Of a DNA stretch of 64,000 bases, positions 16,571 through 24,387 are shown piece after piece. The notes beneath the pieces are model-generated. The model had not been told where the DNA came from. It made no database searches and was given only the letters and a program-made list of their open reading frames with translations. A program made the translations under genes and the position numbers. Positions within the stretch are counted from its first letter, which is position 1. The number at the start of each line of letters is the position of its first letter. The stretch comes from Nocardia amamiensis (GTDB taxonomy: Bacteria > Actinomycetota > Actinomycetes > Mycobacteriales > Mycobacteriaceae), in assembly GCF_015477605.1 (NCBI RefSeq), contig NZ_JADLQX010000019.1:62001-126000 (forward strand). Direction: 5' to 3'.

Positions 16571-17125
16571 TCAGCGGGACGCGCGCGGACGGCGGCGCGG
16601 GAAGCGCAGGGTGATCGGCTGCGGGTCCGACAGCGGGAGATCGCCGCGCGGCGGAACGAAAACGCAGACCAGCCCGCCGACCACGAGCAGGAACGCGGCG
16701 ATCAGGCTGGCCGTGAAGTTGCCCGCGCCAAGCTCGGCGGGCTTGTGCAGGGCGTGGTAGAGGAAATGCGGGATGGCGAAGGTCAGCCAGCCGACGCCCG
16801 CGATCCGGGCTGCCGTAGTGCCGTTGACGACCAGCGCGGCGATCGTGACGGCGGTCAGCGCCAGGAAGAACGCCCCGACGTCGCCGGTCAGATGGTGGTT
16901 GAAGGGGCCGTCGGCAGCTACCCACTGGACACCGAAGCCCGGAAAGCTGGTGTACCAGGAGTGCGGCGCCAGGGTGGCCCACAGGCCGACGATCGCGCCC
17001 TGCACGGCCAAGATCGCCAGGACGATCCGTGTGGCCAGCAGGCGGCGGCGGTACTGCTCGAACCGCATCCGCACGCGCAGGCCCTCGGAGTTCCCCTCGA
17101 GCGAGATCCGCATCGGCCGCTCCAT
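16571..17125 (-). CDS. Small integral membrane protein, unknown function
   Basis: A 184-residue protein with about four transmembrane helices (roughly residues 31-52, 83-102, 106-125 and 138-160). The N-terminal 30 residues are basic and cytoplasmic. A His-Ser-Trp-Tyr-Thr-Ser-Phe-Pro-Gly-Phe stretch lies in the first loop, followed by Asn-His-His-Leu-Thr-Gly-Asp-Val-Gly-Ala and later His-Phe-Leu-Tyr-His-Ala. I cannot assign a function. The gene stands alone; the fdhD gene upstream on the same strand is a separate unit. The stop codon converges with the mIHF gene across the repeat array. Confidence 0.75.
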   Translation of the reverse strand: MERPMRISLEGNSEGLRVRMRFEQYRRRLLATRIVLAILAVQGAIVGLWATLAPHSWYTSFPGFGVQWVAADGPFNHHLTGDVGAFFLALTAVTIAALVVNGTTAARIAGVGWLTFAIPHFLYHALHKPAELGAGNFTASLIAAFLLVVGGLVCVFVPPRGDLPLSDPQPITLRFPRRRPRASR

Positions 17126-17194
17126 TCTCGCCGAACCCGTTCCGACTGTGTGCAGTCACGGTAAGTCGGACCATCCGTTACAGGCAATAGGGAA

Positions 17195-18034
17195 TCAGGC
17201 CATGAGTGCGGACCTGCCGGGTTCGGTGCGGATCCGTTCGGGGGTGCTGTAGACGTTCATGGTGTCGCCGCGCAGGAAGCCGACCAGGGTGAGCCCGGCG
17301 TCCGCGGCGAGGTCGACCGCGAGCGAACTCGGCGCCGACACCGCGCCGAGCATCGGGATACCGGCCATGACGGCCTTCTGGACCAGTTCGAACGAGGCGC
17401 GCCCGCTCACGATCAGCACCAGATCGTGGGCGGGAACGCGGTTTTCGCGCAGCGCCCAGCCGATCACCTTGTCCACGGCGTTGTGCCTGCCGATGTCCTC
17501 ACGTACCGCGAGCGCGGTGCCGTCGGCGGTGAACAGTCCTGCCGCGTGCAGGCCGCCGGTGGCGTCGAACACCGATTGGCGGTCTCGAAGGCTGTCGGGC
17601 ATGGCGGCGAGCACGCGCGTGTCCACCGCCGGGCCGTCATTCGGCAAGGGGAACCGCGTGCGGGTGCGCACATCGTCCAAGGCGGTCTTGCCGCACAGGC
17701 CGCACGCGCCGGTGGTCGGGAAGGCGCGGGTGGGCACCGGAACTGGCGTGCGCAAGGTGACATCAAGGACGTTGTAGGTGTTGTGTCCCTGGTCGTCGGT
17801 GCCCGCGCAGTAGCGGGCGGCGACGATGTCTGCTGCGGAACCGATCATGGCTTCGCTCAGCAGGAATCCGTGCACCAGGTCGATGTCGTTGCCGGGCGTG
17901 CGCATGGTGACGGTGAGCGATTGCCCGTCGATGCGGATTTCCAGGGGTTCTTCGACCGCGAGGGTGTCCGGACGCTGGATTTCGCCGGTGGGTGAGATCC
18001 GGCGCATCCGGCGGCGGGCGGTGACGCGGCTCAT
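17195..18034 (-). CDS. fdhD: Formate dehydrogenase accessory sulfurtransferase FdhD
   Basis: A 279-residue sulfurtransferase. It passes sulfur from a cysteine desulfurase to the molybdenum cofactor, which formate-dehydrogenase-type enzymes need for activity. The catalytic loop Gly-Ala-Cys-Gly-Leu-Cys-Gly-Lys has the two conserved cysteines. Other family segments are His-Gly-Phe-Leu-Leu-Ser-Glu near residue 55, Arg-Glu-Asp-Ile-Gly-Arg-His-Asn-Ala-Val-Asp-Lys near 185, and Ser-Gly-Arg-Ala-Ser-Phe-Glu near 212. Its ATG overlaps the stop of the upstream molybdopterin oxidoreductase gene (ATGA), so enzyme and maturation factor are made together. That strongly suggests that the oxidoreductase is its client. 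Confidence 0.95.
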   Translation of the reverse strand: MSRVTARRRMRRISPTGEIQRPDTLAVEEPLEIRIDGQSLTVTMRTPGNDIDLVHGFLLSEAMIGSAADIVAARYCAGTDDQGHNTYNVLDVTLRTPVPVPTRAFPTTGACGLCGKTALDDVRTRTRFPLPNDGPAVDTRVLAAMPDSLRDRQSVFDATGGLHAAGLFTADGTALAVREDIGRHNAVDKVIGWALRENRVPAHDLVLIVSGRASFELVQKAVMAGIPMLGAVSAPSSLAVDLAADAGLTLVGFLRGDTMNVYSTPERIRTEPGRSALMA

Positions 18035-20328
18035 GAGGAACTCGGCTCGAAGCGGACGGTGACCGCTTTGGCGACGGGTGTATTCGACCGCGCGGCGACG
18101 TGGTCCAGCGGCACCAAGGGGTTGGTCTCGGGGTAGTAGGCGGCGGCGTTGCCGCGCGGGGTGGGATAGGAGACCAGGCGGAACCCCTCGACGCGGCGTT
18201 CGGTGCCGTCGGTCCACTCGGACACCACGTCGACCAGGTCGCCGTCGGCGAAGCCGGACGCGGAGATGTCGTCGGGGTGCACGAGCACCACTTTGCGTCC
18301 GCCGTGCACGCCGCGGTAGCGGTCGTCGAGGCCGTAGATCGTGGTGTTGTATTGGTCGTGGCTGCGCAGCGTCTGCAGAATCAGCCTGCCCTCCGGCGCC
18401 GGCAGCCAGGTGAGCTCGTTGACCGCGAAGTTGGCCTTGCCGGTGACGGTGCGGAATTCGCGGGCATCGCGCGGCGGGTGTGGGAGCTGGAATCCATTGC
18501 GCTGCCGGACTTTCGTGTTGTAGTCCGCGCAGCCGGGCACCACTCGGGCGATGGCGTCGCGAATGGCGTCGTAGTCGCGGGCGAACCGAGCCCACGGCAC
18601 CGGATGGTCCGCGCCGAACAACGCTTGCGCGAGTTCGCAGACGATCGCGACTTCACTGCGGAGTTGGTCGCTGACCGGCTTCAGCCGCCCGGTGGACAGA
18701 TGCACCATGGACATCGAATCCTCCACCGACACTTGCTGTTTGGTGCCGTCCGGGGACAGATCCAGGTCGGTGCGCCCGAGGGTGGGCAGAATCAGCGCGG
18801 TGCGGCCGTGCACGACGTGGCTGCGGTTGAGTTTGGTAGAGATCTGCACGGTGAGCGCGCAGCCACGCAGCGCGGCCTCGGTCACCGCGGTGTCCGGGGT
18901 TGCGGCCACGAAGTTGCCACCCATGCCGAGGAAGACCTTCGCGCGACCGTCGCGCATGGCGCGGATGGCCGCGACCGTGTCGAGGCCGTGCCCACGGGGG
19001 CTGGTGATGCCGAACTCGGCGTCGAGGGCATCGAGGAAGGTGGCGGGCATCTTCTCCCAGATGCCCATGGTGCGGTCGCCCTGGACGTTCGAGTGGCCGC
19101 GCACCGGGCAGACGCCCGCGCCCGGCTTGCCGATCATTCCCCGTAGCAGCAGCAGGTTCGTGGCTTCCTCGATCGTGGCCACGGCGTGGGTCTGCTGAGT
19201 CAGGCCCATCGCCCAGCAGACGATGATGTTCTTCGATCGCGCGAACAGGTCGGCGGTGTGCTCGAGTTCCGTCATGCTCAGGCCGGTCGCTGCCAGGACG
19301 GTGTCGAAATCGACCGCGCGAATATGCTTTTCGTATTCGGCGTAGCCGGCGCAGTGGCTGTCGACGAAATCGCGGTCGACCACCGTTCCCGGCGCCCGGT
19401 CCTCGGCTTCCAGCAGCAGGCGGCCGAGCGCTTGGAACAGCGCCATATCGCCGCCGAGCCGAATCTGCAAGAAGTCGTCGGCGATCGGCATGCCGGTGGT
19501 GAGGCCCTTGACCGTCTGCGGATCGCGGAAGCCGAGCAGCCCCGTCTCCGGCAGCGGATTCACCGCGACGATCTGGGCGCCCTCGGCCTTCGCGCCCGCC
19601 AGCGCGCTGAGCATGCGCGGATGGTTGGTGCCCGGGTTCTGGCCCGCGACGATGATCAGGTCCGCCTTCTCGAAGTCATCGATGGAGACCGAGCCCTTGC
19701 CGATCCCGATCGAACTCGACAGCGCGGCGCCGGAGGACTCGTGACACATGTTCGAGCAGTCCGGCAGGTTGTTGGTGCCGTAGCTGCGCACCAGGAGTTG
19801 GTAGAGGAACGCGGTCTCGTTGCTGGTGCGGCCGGAGGTGTAGAAGACGGCCTCGTCGGGTGAAGCCAGACCGCGCAACGTGTCCGCGATCAACCGGTAG
19901 GCGTCCGCCCAGGCGATCGGCGCATAGTGGGTGCCGCCGGGACGCAGCACCATCGGGTGGGTCAACCGGCCCTGCTGGCCCAGCCAATACCCCGACTTGC
20001 CGCTCAGTTCGGCGATCGAGTGCGCCGCGAAGAACTCCGGGCCGACGGTGCGCAGCGTCGCTTCCTCCGCGACCGCCTTCGCCCCGTTCTCGCAGAACTC
20101 CGCGGGCCTGCGGTGACCGCTCGGCTCCGGCCAGGCACAGCCCGGGCAGTCGAACCCGTGCACCTGGTTGACCCGCGCCAGGGTACGAGCGGTCCGGATG
20201 ACGCCCATCTCCTCGACCGAGCGCTTCAAGGCCACCGCCACCGCGGTCACGCCCGCGGCCTCCTCCTTGGGCGGAGTCACGGTCAGCTCGGACTCGTCGA
20301 TGTCCCGGCTCGGTCCGTTTCGATGCAT
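18031..20328 (-). CDS. Molybdopterin oxidoreductase, FdhF/YdeP-like alpha subunit
   Basis: A 765-residue oxidoreductase of the molybdopterin family, of the short type that lacks the N-terminal [4Fe-4S] domain of classical formate dehydrogenases. A Cys-Pro-Gly-Cys-Ala-Trp-Pro motif (Cys61, Cys64) and Cys-Xaa-Asn-Gly near residue 80 are characteristic of the YdeP/Fdh-alpha-like group, as is Ser-Asn-Met-Cys-His-Glu-Ser-Ser-Gly in the cofactor region. The C-terminal part is the molybdopterin dinucleotide-binding domain (Gly-Asp-Leu-Val-Asp-Val near 715). It probably acts in the cytoplasm, since no Tat signal is present. Formate is the usual guess for the substrate, but for this subgroup it is not established. 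GGAGG precedes the ATG. Confidence 0.92.
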   Translation of the reverse strand: MHRNGPSRDIDESELTVTPPKEEAAGVTAVAVALKRSVEEMGVIRTARTLARVNQVHGFDCPGCAWPEPSGHRRPAEFCENGAKAVAEEATLRTVGPEFFAAHSIAELSGKSGYWLGQQGRLTHPMVLRPGGTHYAPIAWADAYRLIADTLRGLASPDEAVFYTSGRTSNETAFLYQLLVRSYGTNNLPDCSNMCHESSGAALSSSIGIGKGSVSIDDFEKADLIIVAGQNPGTNHPRMLSALAGAKAEGAQIVAVNPLPETGLLGFRDPQTVKGLTTGMPIADDFLQIRLGGDMALFQALGRLLLEAEDRAPGTVVDRDFVDSHCAGYAEYEKHIRAVDFDTVLAATGLSMTELEHTADLFARSKNIIVCWAMGLTQQTHAVATIEEATNLLLLRGMIGKPGAGVCPVRGHSNVQGDRTMGIWEKMPATFLDALDAEFGITSPRGHGLDTVAAIRAMRDGRAKVFLGMGGNFVAATPDTAVTEAALRGCALTVQISTKLNRSHVVHGRTALILPTLGRTDLDLSPDGTKQQVSVEDSMSMVHLSTGRLKPVSDQLRSEVAIVCELAQALFGADHPVPWARFARDYDAIRDAIARVVPGCADYNTKVRQRNGFQLPHPPRDAREFRTVTGKANFAVNELTWLPAPEGRLILQTLRSHDQYNTTIYGLDDRYRGVHGGRKVVLVHPDDISASGFADGDLVDVVSEWTDGTERRVEGFRLVSYPTPRGNAAAYYPETNPLVPLDHVAARSNTPVAKAVTVRFEPSSS

Positions 20329-20389
20329 GCCGCCATTGTCCTCCCGAGTCGCCCGTGCCGGTGTGCGCACTGGGCATCACAGGGCTGGA

Positions 20390-20407
20390 TATCACATCTG
20401 TGTGATA
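20390..20407. promoter_or_regulatory. Palindromic operator before the toxin-antitoxin locus
   Basis: TATCACA and TGTGATA form a perfect 7-bp inverted repeat around TCTG, 10 bp upstream of the toxin start codon and 62 bp from the divergent oxidoreductase start. Its right half overlaps a GATACT box, so a bound regulator, probably the XRE antitoxin, would block transcription. Confidence 0.6.
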
Positions 20408-20409
20408 CT
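20404..20409 (+). promoter_or_regulatory. -10 box of the toxin-antitoxin promoter, leaderless
   Basis: GATACT ends 8 nt before the GTG start of the toxin gene, and no ribosome binding site lies between. This spacing fits a transcript that begins at or next to the start codon. The -35 region is not clear. Confidence 0.45.
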
Positions 20410-20417
20410 GTTGACGG

Positions 20418-20772
20418 GTGCTGTACGAGATCCTCGCGGAACCTGAGGTAGTCGAGTTTCTGTACTGCCTGGACCCCGCTAGCCGTGCGGCGGCAGACCA
20501 TCGCGCTGGACTCCTCGCCGAACTCGGGCCGCAACTCGGGGAACCGTACAGTCGCTTCCTTGGCGATGGAGTGCGAGAGCTCAGGTTCGTCCTCTCCACC
20601 AGTCAAAGCGCGCATTACCTACTGGTTCCCGGGCGGGCAGGTAATCATCATGCTCACCGCCTTCACAAAACAGCGGCAGCGGGAGTCCGGCGAGGTCGAG
20701 CGAGCGAAGCATGCGCGGAAGGTCTGCGAAACGGAGCATGACAGGACTTACCAGCACATCATCACACTGTAG
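20418..20772 (+). pseudogene. RelE/HigB-type toxin gene broken by a frameshift
   Basis: Two overlapping frames together make one toxin of the HigB/RelE (Gp49-like) family. The first (from GTG 20418) covers Glu-Ile-Leu-Ala-Glu-Pro-Glu-Val through Val-Arg-Glu-Leu-Arg-Phe, the normal N-terminal half. The second, shifted by +1, continues with Arg-Ile-Thr-Tyr-Trp-Phe-Pro-Gly-Gly, Val-Ile-Ile-Met-Leu-Thr-Ala-Phe-Thr-Lys and a Lys/Glu-rich end, the normal C-terminal half with the catalytic basic residues. The break lies near 20595-20615 and fits one inserted base. If the sequence is right, the toxin is dead unless ribosomes shift frame. The intact antitoxin gene follows 19 bp later. Confidence 0.75.
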
Positions 20773-20791
20773 AAAGGAGACCTACGTCCCG

Positions 20792-21076
20792 ATGATCACG
20801 CAAGAGGAATTCGACCGCCGTACCGCCGAACAACGAGCAACTCCCGAATACCAGCAGGCGTACAGGAATGCCGAGATCGCCTACCGGGTGGGAAAGATGG
20901 TCCGAGAAGCGCGGGAAGCGCGGGGCTGGACGCAAATCGAGCTAGCCGCCCGCTCCGGGCTGAAGCAGCACGCGATCTCGCGCCTCGAGGCTGGGGACGT
21001 GGTACCGACACTCACCACCCTGGAAAAGATCGCGCAAGCGTTCGGTGGGCATGTGCACGTGAACATCGCGGCATAG
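20792..21076 (+). CDS. XRE-family antitoxin of the RelE/HigB-type locus
   Basis: A 94-residue HigA-like antitoxin. The helix-turn-helix occupies residues 35-75, with Gly-Trp-Thr-Gln-Ile-Glu-Leu-Ala-Ala-Arg-Ser-Gly-Leu-Lys-Gln-His-Ala-Ile-Ser-Arg-Leu, and the end Gly-Gly-His-Val-His-Val-Asn-Ile is typical of antitoxins paired with this toxin group. It should bind the toxin and repress the locus through the palindrome at 20390-20407. AAAGGAG lies 12 nt before the ATG, a long spacing. The gene is intact although its toxin is frameshifted. Confidence 0.9.
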   Translation: MITQEEFDRRTAEQRATPEYQQAYRNAEIAYRVGKMVREAREARGWTQIELAARSGLKQHAISRLEAGDVVPTLTTLEKIAQAFGGHVHVNIAA

Positions 21077-21347
21077 CAACCTGCTGATGGCCGCCACGTA
21101 CGGCCAGTTCTCGGCGCGACTACAGCCGGACAGCCGCCGAGCGCGCTAGACGACTACCCGGGAATATCGGCTATTCCCTGATGTAGGCCTCCGTCGGATG
21201 GGTGGAAATCCACTGTGGTTGCAGCTGATCCAATCCCCGCTGCGAATACCGACCGACCAGCATACGCGCGCCGGAACGACGTCCATCGGCCTTCGAGACG
21301 CGCCGGAGCTTCCATGTTGCCTGGATCGCCGATCGGGCGCCAAAGCA

Positions 21348-21725
21348 TCAACGACCAAGGGTCTTGATCCAGAAGTCGTACTCGGCCGGCGAGAACATCC
21401 GGCCATTGGTGCAACCGAATGCCCATCGTGCGTAGGTGTTCTCGGGCTGCACCGTGATCACGTCGACGACTTTCACCAGCTCGGCCGGCACGTCCGCGCC
21501 GAAGTGCTGGGGATTGGGCACGATCACGGCATCGACATCGATCCGCCGGACCACGTTCAGCAGCCGACTCAACGGGCAATCGGTCCTGGGGCCGAACACC
21601 ACGGTCTTCGCCAGTTCGTACCCGAGTCGCTTTGCAAGGCTGCGGATTTGGATCTCGTCCCAGGTCTGGGACACACCGGAAACATCTCGGCGCAGGTATC
21701 CGATCGCCGTTGGCCGTGGTCTCAT
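21348..21725 (-). CDS. Resolvase-like N-terminal-domain protein, standalone
   Basis: A 125-residue protein. The opening Ala-Ile-Gly-Tyr-Leu-Arg-Arg-Asp-Val-Ser-Gly-Val-Ser-Gln, the Glu-Ile-Gln-Ile-Arg-Ser-Leu-Ala helix, and Asp-Val-Asp-Ala-Val-Ile-Val-Pro follow the pattern of the serine-recombinase catalytic domain (Tyr-x-Arg-Val-Ser, Gln, and Asp-x-(Val/Leu)-x-Val). Two residues are inserted before the presumed Ser16, the arginines that complete the active site are not evident, and there is no DNA-binding domain. It is therefore probably not an active recombinase. Start supported by GAGGAGGG. It diverges from the DUF6879 operon. Function unknown. Confidence 0.65.
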   Translation of the reverse strand: MRPRPTAIGYLRRDVSGVSQTWDEIQIRSLAKRLGYELAKTVVFGPRTDCPLSRLLNVVRRIDVDAVIVPNPQHFGADVPAELVKVVDVITVQPENTYARWAFGCTNGRMFSPAEYDFWIKTLGR

Positions 21726-21968
21726 CTTCCCTCCTCATCCGTTGGTGAGCACCCGACGCCGGGGAACAGTCGTGCCGATGACCTGGTGACTTGGACTCAC
21801 CCGGCGTCGCGTGCCTGTGGCAGACGCTACGAAGCATCCATTGGCCAGCGCCAGCAGTATGCACAAGGTTGCAAAAATTCGTCTTCCAGCTGACAAAGCC
21901 TGCAATTCCGAGGACCATGTACCTGGTGCGGGAATACTCGTGCATAGAACTAGGCAGGGGGCCACAAC

Positions 21969-22298
21969 ATGCGCCTACAGTTCCTTGGCAAGGGTGGGTC
22001 AGACGTTGGCGGATGTCCGACTCTGTACGCCACCGACCAGGACAGCTACCTCGTTCAAGGCTGGCGAACCGAAAAGTCCGGCACAGTGGAGATCCCACAC
22101 TTGCTACTCGGGTTCCCTGAGCCGGATACGTTTATCGGCGCGACGATGACGGACACCGGGCGAGGGACGTTTACCCTCACCGGGCGACCTATCGCCGAGC
22201 CTGAGACCCTGGCGCAACTCGACCTAGCGCCCAACGAAACAGCGATTGAAGTTCCGAGGATCAGGAGGACGTTCTACGGTGCTCTACCTTCAGCATGA
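21969..22298 (+). CDS. Hypothetical protein, first gene of the DUF6879 operon
   Basis: A 109-residue cytoplasmic protein with no signal or membrane segment. The pattern Met-Arg-Leu-Gln-Phe-Leu-Gly-Lys at the start, Thr-Leu-Tyr-Ala-Thr-Asp-Gln-Asp-Ser-Tyr-Leu-Val-Gln-Gly-Trp, and Thr-Asp-Thr-Gly-Arg-Gly-Thr-Phe is familiar from uncharacterised proteins encoded beside XRE/DUF5753 regulators in streptomycetes and relatives. No function is known to me. AGGGGG precedes the ATG by about 8 nt. The gene overlaps the DUF6879 gene by 20 bp, which points to coupled translation and a joint role. Confidence 0.75.
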   Translation: MRLQFLGKGGSDVGGCPTLYATDQDSYLVQGWRTEKSGTVEIPHLLLGFPEPDTFIGATMTDTGRGTFTLTGRPIAEPETLAQLDLAPNETAIEVPRIRRTFYGALPSA

Positions 22299-22800
22299 GC
22301 CGCCGGACTGGGTGACCCTGTTCCGCGGCTGCAAAGCCGAAGCATTCCATCTAGAGGTGCGGGACGCGTACGCTGTGCCAACCGAGTCGGACCGGTTTCG
22401 ACGGTTTCTCGAAGGTGAGCCACCCCTGCCGGACGAGCACAAGAACCGGTGGCTGGATCTCGTGCAGGAAACCGTCGGTCGGGGCGTAGCGGTAAGCCGG
22501 ATACGGGTTGTCACCGAGCCACACACCGACTATCACCGCTGGTTGTTATCTGTGACGGGTAGCAATGTGGAAGCTGGGGAAGACATACGGTATGTACCTC
22601 GGCATGTCGTCGGCGATGTCCCACCAGATGATTGGTGGCTCGTAGACAACGACCGTGTTGTCTACAACTTGGTCAACGAGCACGAGAAGCCGGCGGGCCT
22701 AGCTGTAACCACCGATCCCCGGATAGTCCAGTACTGCCAAGGTGTGCGCGAACGGCTCTGGGAGTTGGCGACACCGTACGCGGAGTACGTCAAGCAGTGA
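22279..22800 (+). CDS. DUF6879 family protein, copy 1
   Basis: A 173-residue protein of a family common in actinobacteria and usually encoded next to XRE/DUF5753 regulators. Characteristic segments are Ala-Phe-His-Leu-Glu-Val-Arg-Asp-Ala-Tyr, Val-Ser-Arg-Ile-Arg-Val-Val-Thr-Glu-Pro, Gly-Glu-Asp-Ile-Arg-Tyr-Val, and Asp-Asp-Trp-Trp-Leu-Val-Asp. GTG at 22279 is chosen because AGGAGG lies 10 nt before it and the family N-terminus (Trp, then Leu-Phe) follows at once. The stop overlaps the start of the regulator gene (GTGA). It is soluble; no catalytic motif is evident. A second copy of the family follows two genes on. Confidence 0.88.
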   Translation: MLYLQHEPPDWVTLFRGCKAEAFHLEVRDAYAVPTESDRFRRFLEGEPPLPDEHKNRWLDLVQETVGRGVAVSRIRVVTEPHTDYHRWLLSVTGSNVEAGEDIRYVPRHVVGDVPPDDWWLVDNDRVVYNLVNEHEKPAGLAVTTDPRIVQYCQGVRERLWELATPYAEYVKQ

Positions 22801-23633
22801 CCGAAAGCGTTCACGACGCTCGGGAAGCTCTCGGGGCCCGGCTCCGGGAGCTTCGCCGTTCGGCCGGGCTCACCGGCCGGAAGCTGGCCGAGCTGTCCGG
22901 ATGGCACCAGACCAAGGTGTCGAAGATCGAGTACGGACGGATCAAGCCGTCCGATGACGATTTACGCGCGTACTGTGTCCACACTGGGGCGGAAGACCAA
23001 CTACCAGACCTTCTGGCGACGCGGCACAACATCGAAACGGCCTATCTCGAATGGCGGAAGGTGCTCGGTACCGGGCTCAAGCGCCGACAACAGAAGTCCC
23101 TGCAGCTCGAAGCCGAAGCAACATTCATCCGCGACTACCAACCTCAGATCGTCCCCGGTCTTCTGCAGACGGCGGAATACGCCGAAGCCAAGCTGAGGCG
23201 GGGCATGGAGTTCCACCAGGTACCCGACGACTTGGACGAAGCCGTGTCGAATCGGATGGAACGGCAACGCATCCTCTATCAGCGCGACCACCGGTTTCAC
23301 TTTCTCATCGCTGAGCAAGCGCTCTACACAACCGTAGGCAGCGATGACGTGATGATCGGTCAGCTCGACAGGTTGGCCTCAATAATCGGCATGCCGCGCG
23401 TCACACTCGGCATAGTCGCGGCGACGGCTGAAGCGCTAGTGGTGTCAACCAACTTCGTCATGTTCGACAACCGACTCGTAATGGTGGAAGGAACAGCTGC
23501 AGAGCTGACCATCACGCAACCGCGCGAGATAGCAATCTACATACGCGCGTTCGAAACGCTTGCCAGGCAGTCCGTGACCGGCGATAAAGCCAGGGACTTG
23601 ATCAGGGGGGCGCTCGACCGGCGGCGTTCGTAG
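22797..23633 (+). CDS. XRE-family regulator with DUF5753 domain
   Basis: A 278-residue protein. Residues 10-65 are a helix-turn-helix (Leu-Arg-Arg-Ser-Ala-Gly-Leu-Thr-Gly-Arg-Lys-Leu-Ala, then Trp-His-Gln-Thr-Lys-Val-Ser-Lys-Ile-Glu). Residues 100-270 are the DUF5753 (Scr1-type antitoxin-like) domain, with Ile-Val-Pro-Gly-Leu-Leu-Gln-Thr-Ala-Glu-Tyr-Ala, Arg-Gln-Arg-Ile-Leu, and Glu-Gln-Ala-Leu. Such proteins regulate development in streptomycetes together with small partner proteins. The GTG start overlaps the stop of DUF6879 copy 1, so the two are coupled. It probably controls this operon and perhaps other targets. The usual DUF397 partner gene is absent. Confidence 0.92.
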   Translation: MTESVHDAREALGARLRELRRSAGLTGRKLAELSGWHQTKVSKIEYGRIKPSDDDLRAYCVHTGAEDQLPDLLATRHNIETAYLEWRKVLGTGLKRRQQKSLQLEAEATFIRDYQPQIVPGLLQTAEYAEAKLRRGMEFHQVPDDLDEAVSNRMERQRILYQRDHRFHFLIAEQALYTTVGSDDVMIGQLDRLASIIGMPRVTLGIVAATAEALVVSTNFVMFDNRLVMVEGTAAELTITQPREIAIYIRAFETLARQSVTGDKARDLIRGALDRRRS

Positions 23634-23733
23634 TCCCACAGGTCACACTCGTTGGACTTCGCTGTCTCGGACACGTTCGGCGCGCAGATAATGGACACGA
23701 GCGCGGCACCGAAGGTTGAGAGGGACTACCAGG

Positions 23734-24267
23734 GTGGAATTTCGGTCGAATGATCGGTGGATGGAGCTGTTCGAAGGAGCGCGAAAATCAGCGTTTCATC
23801 TGGAAGTTCGGGACAGCTACGCGGAACCGGAGGAGTCCGAACCCCTCCGTCGATTCCTCAATGGCGAACGTGAGCCGCTCAGCGGCTACGACAAGAGCGA
23901 TTGGCTCGACCTCATTGCAACGTTGACGGGCCGGGGTATCACAATGAGTCGGGTGCGGGTCGTCACGGTCCCGCATTCGGACTATCAGCGCTGGTTGCTT
24001 TCAGTGACAGGGAGCAGTGTCGAAGCTGGTGAGGATATCCGGTATGTGTCACGGCATCTCGCCGGGAAGATTCCTCCAGATGACTGGTGGTTGTTCGATG
24101 GCGCGCGAGTAGCGTTCAACCTCGTTGACGCTGCGGGCAAGCCAGCCGGAGCGGCAGTGACCACTGATCCAGGCATTGTCGCCAACTGCATGCGCATGAA
24201 AGAACGGCTCTGGACTCTGGCGACTCCGTATGCCGAATACGTTGCAACGGCCAACGTCCAGTGGTGA
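23734..24267 (+). CDS. DUF6879 family protein, copy 2
   Basis: A 177-residue paralogue of the protein encoded at 22279-22800. The same blocks recur in order: Ala-Phe-His-Leu-Glu-Val-Arg-Asp-Ser-Tyr, Met-Ser-Arg-Val-Arg-Val-Val-Thr-Val-Pro, Gly-Glu-Asp-Ile-Arg-Tyr-Val, Pro-Pro-Asp-Asp-Trp-Trp-Leu-Phe-Asp, and Leu-Ala-Thr-Pro-Tyr-Ala-Glu-Tyr-Val. It begins 100 bp after the regulator gene, so it is in the same orientation but not coupled. The start is probably GTG 23734 behind AGAGGG; a TTG six codons earlier is possible. Two copies flanking one regulator suggest gene duplication within the locus. Confidence 0.86.
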   Translation: MEFRSNDRWMELFEGARKSAFHLEVRDSYAEPEESEPLRRFLNGEREPLSGYDKSDWLDLIATLTGRGITMSRVRVVTVPHSDYQRWLLSVTGSSVEAGEDIRYVSRHLAGKIPPDDWWLFDGARVAFNLVDAAGKPAGAAVTTDPGIVANCMRMKERLWTLATPYAEYVATANVQW

Positions 24268-24387
24268 TGAGCTTGTATCCGCCACCCGCCGACCGGGCTC
24301 GTCTCGGGGGTTGAGTGGCCGGATGTTTCTGCACCGTCGTCGCTCACGAGTGGTGCCGCGCCTTCGCGACTCGGCCGTTCCCGTGTG

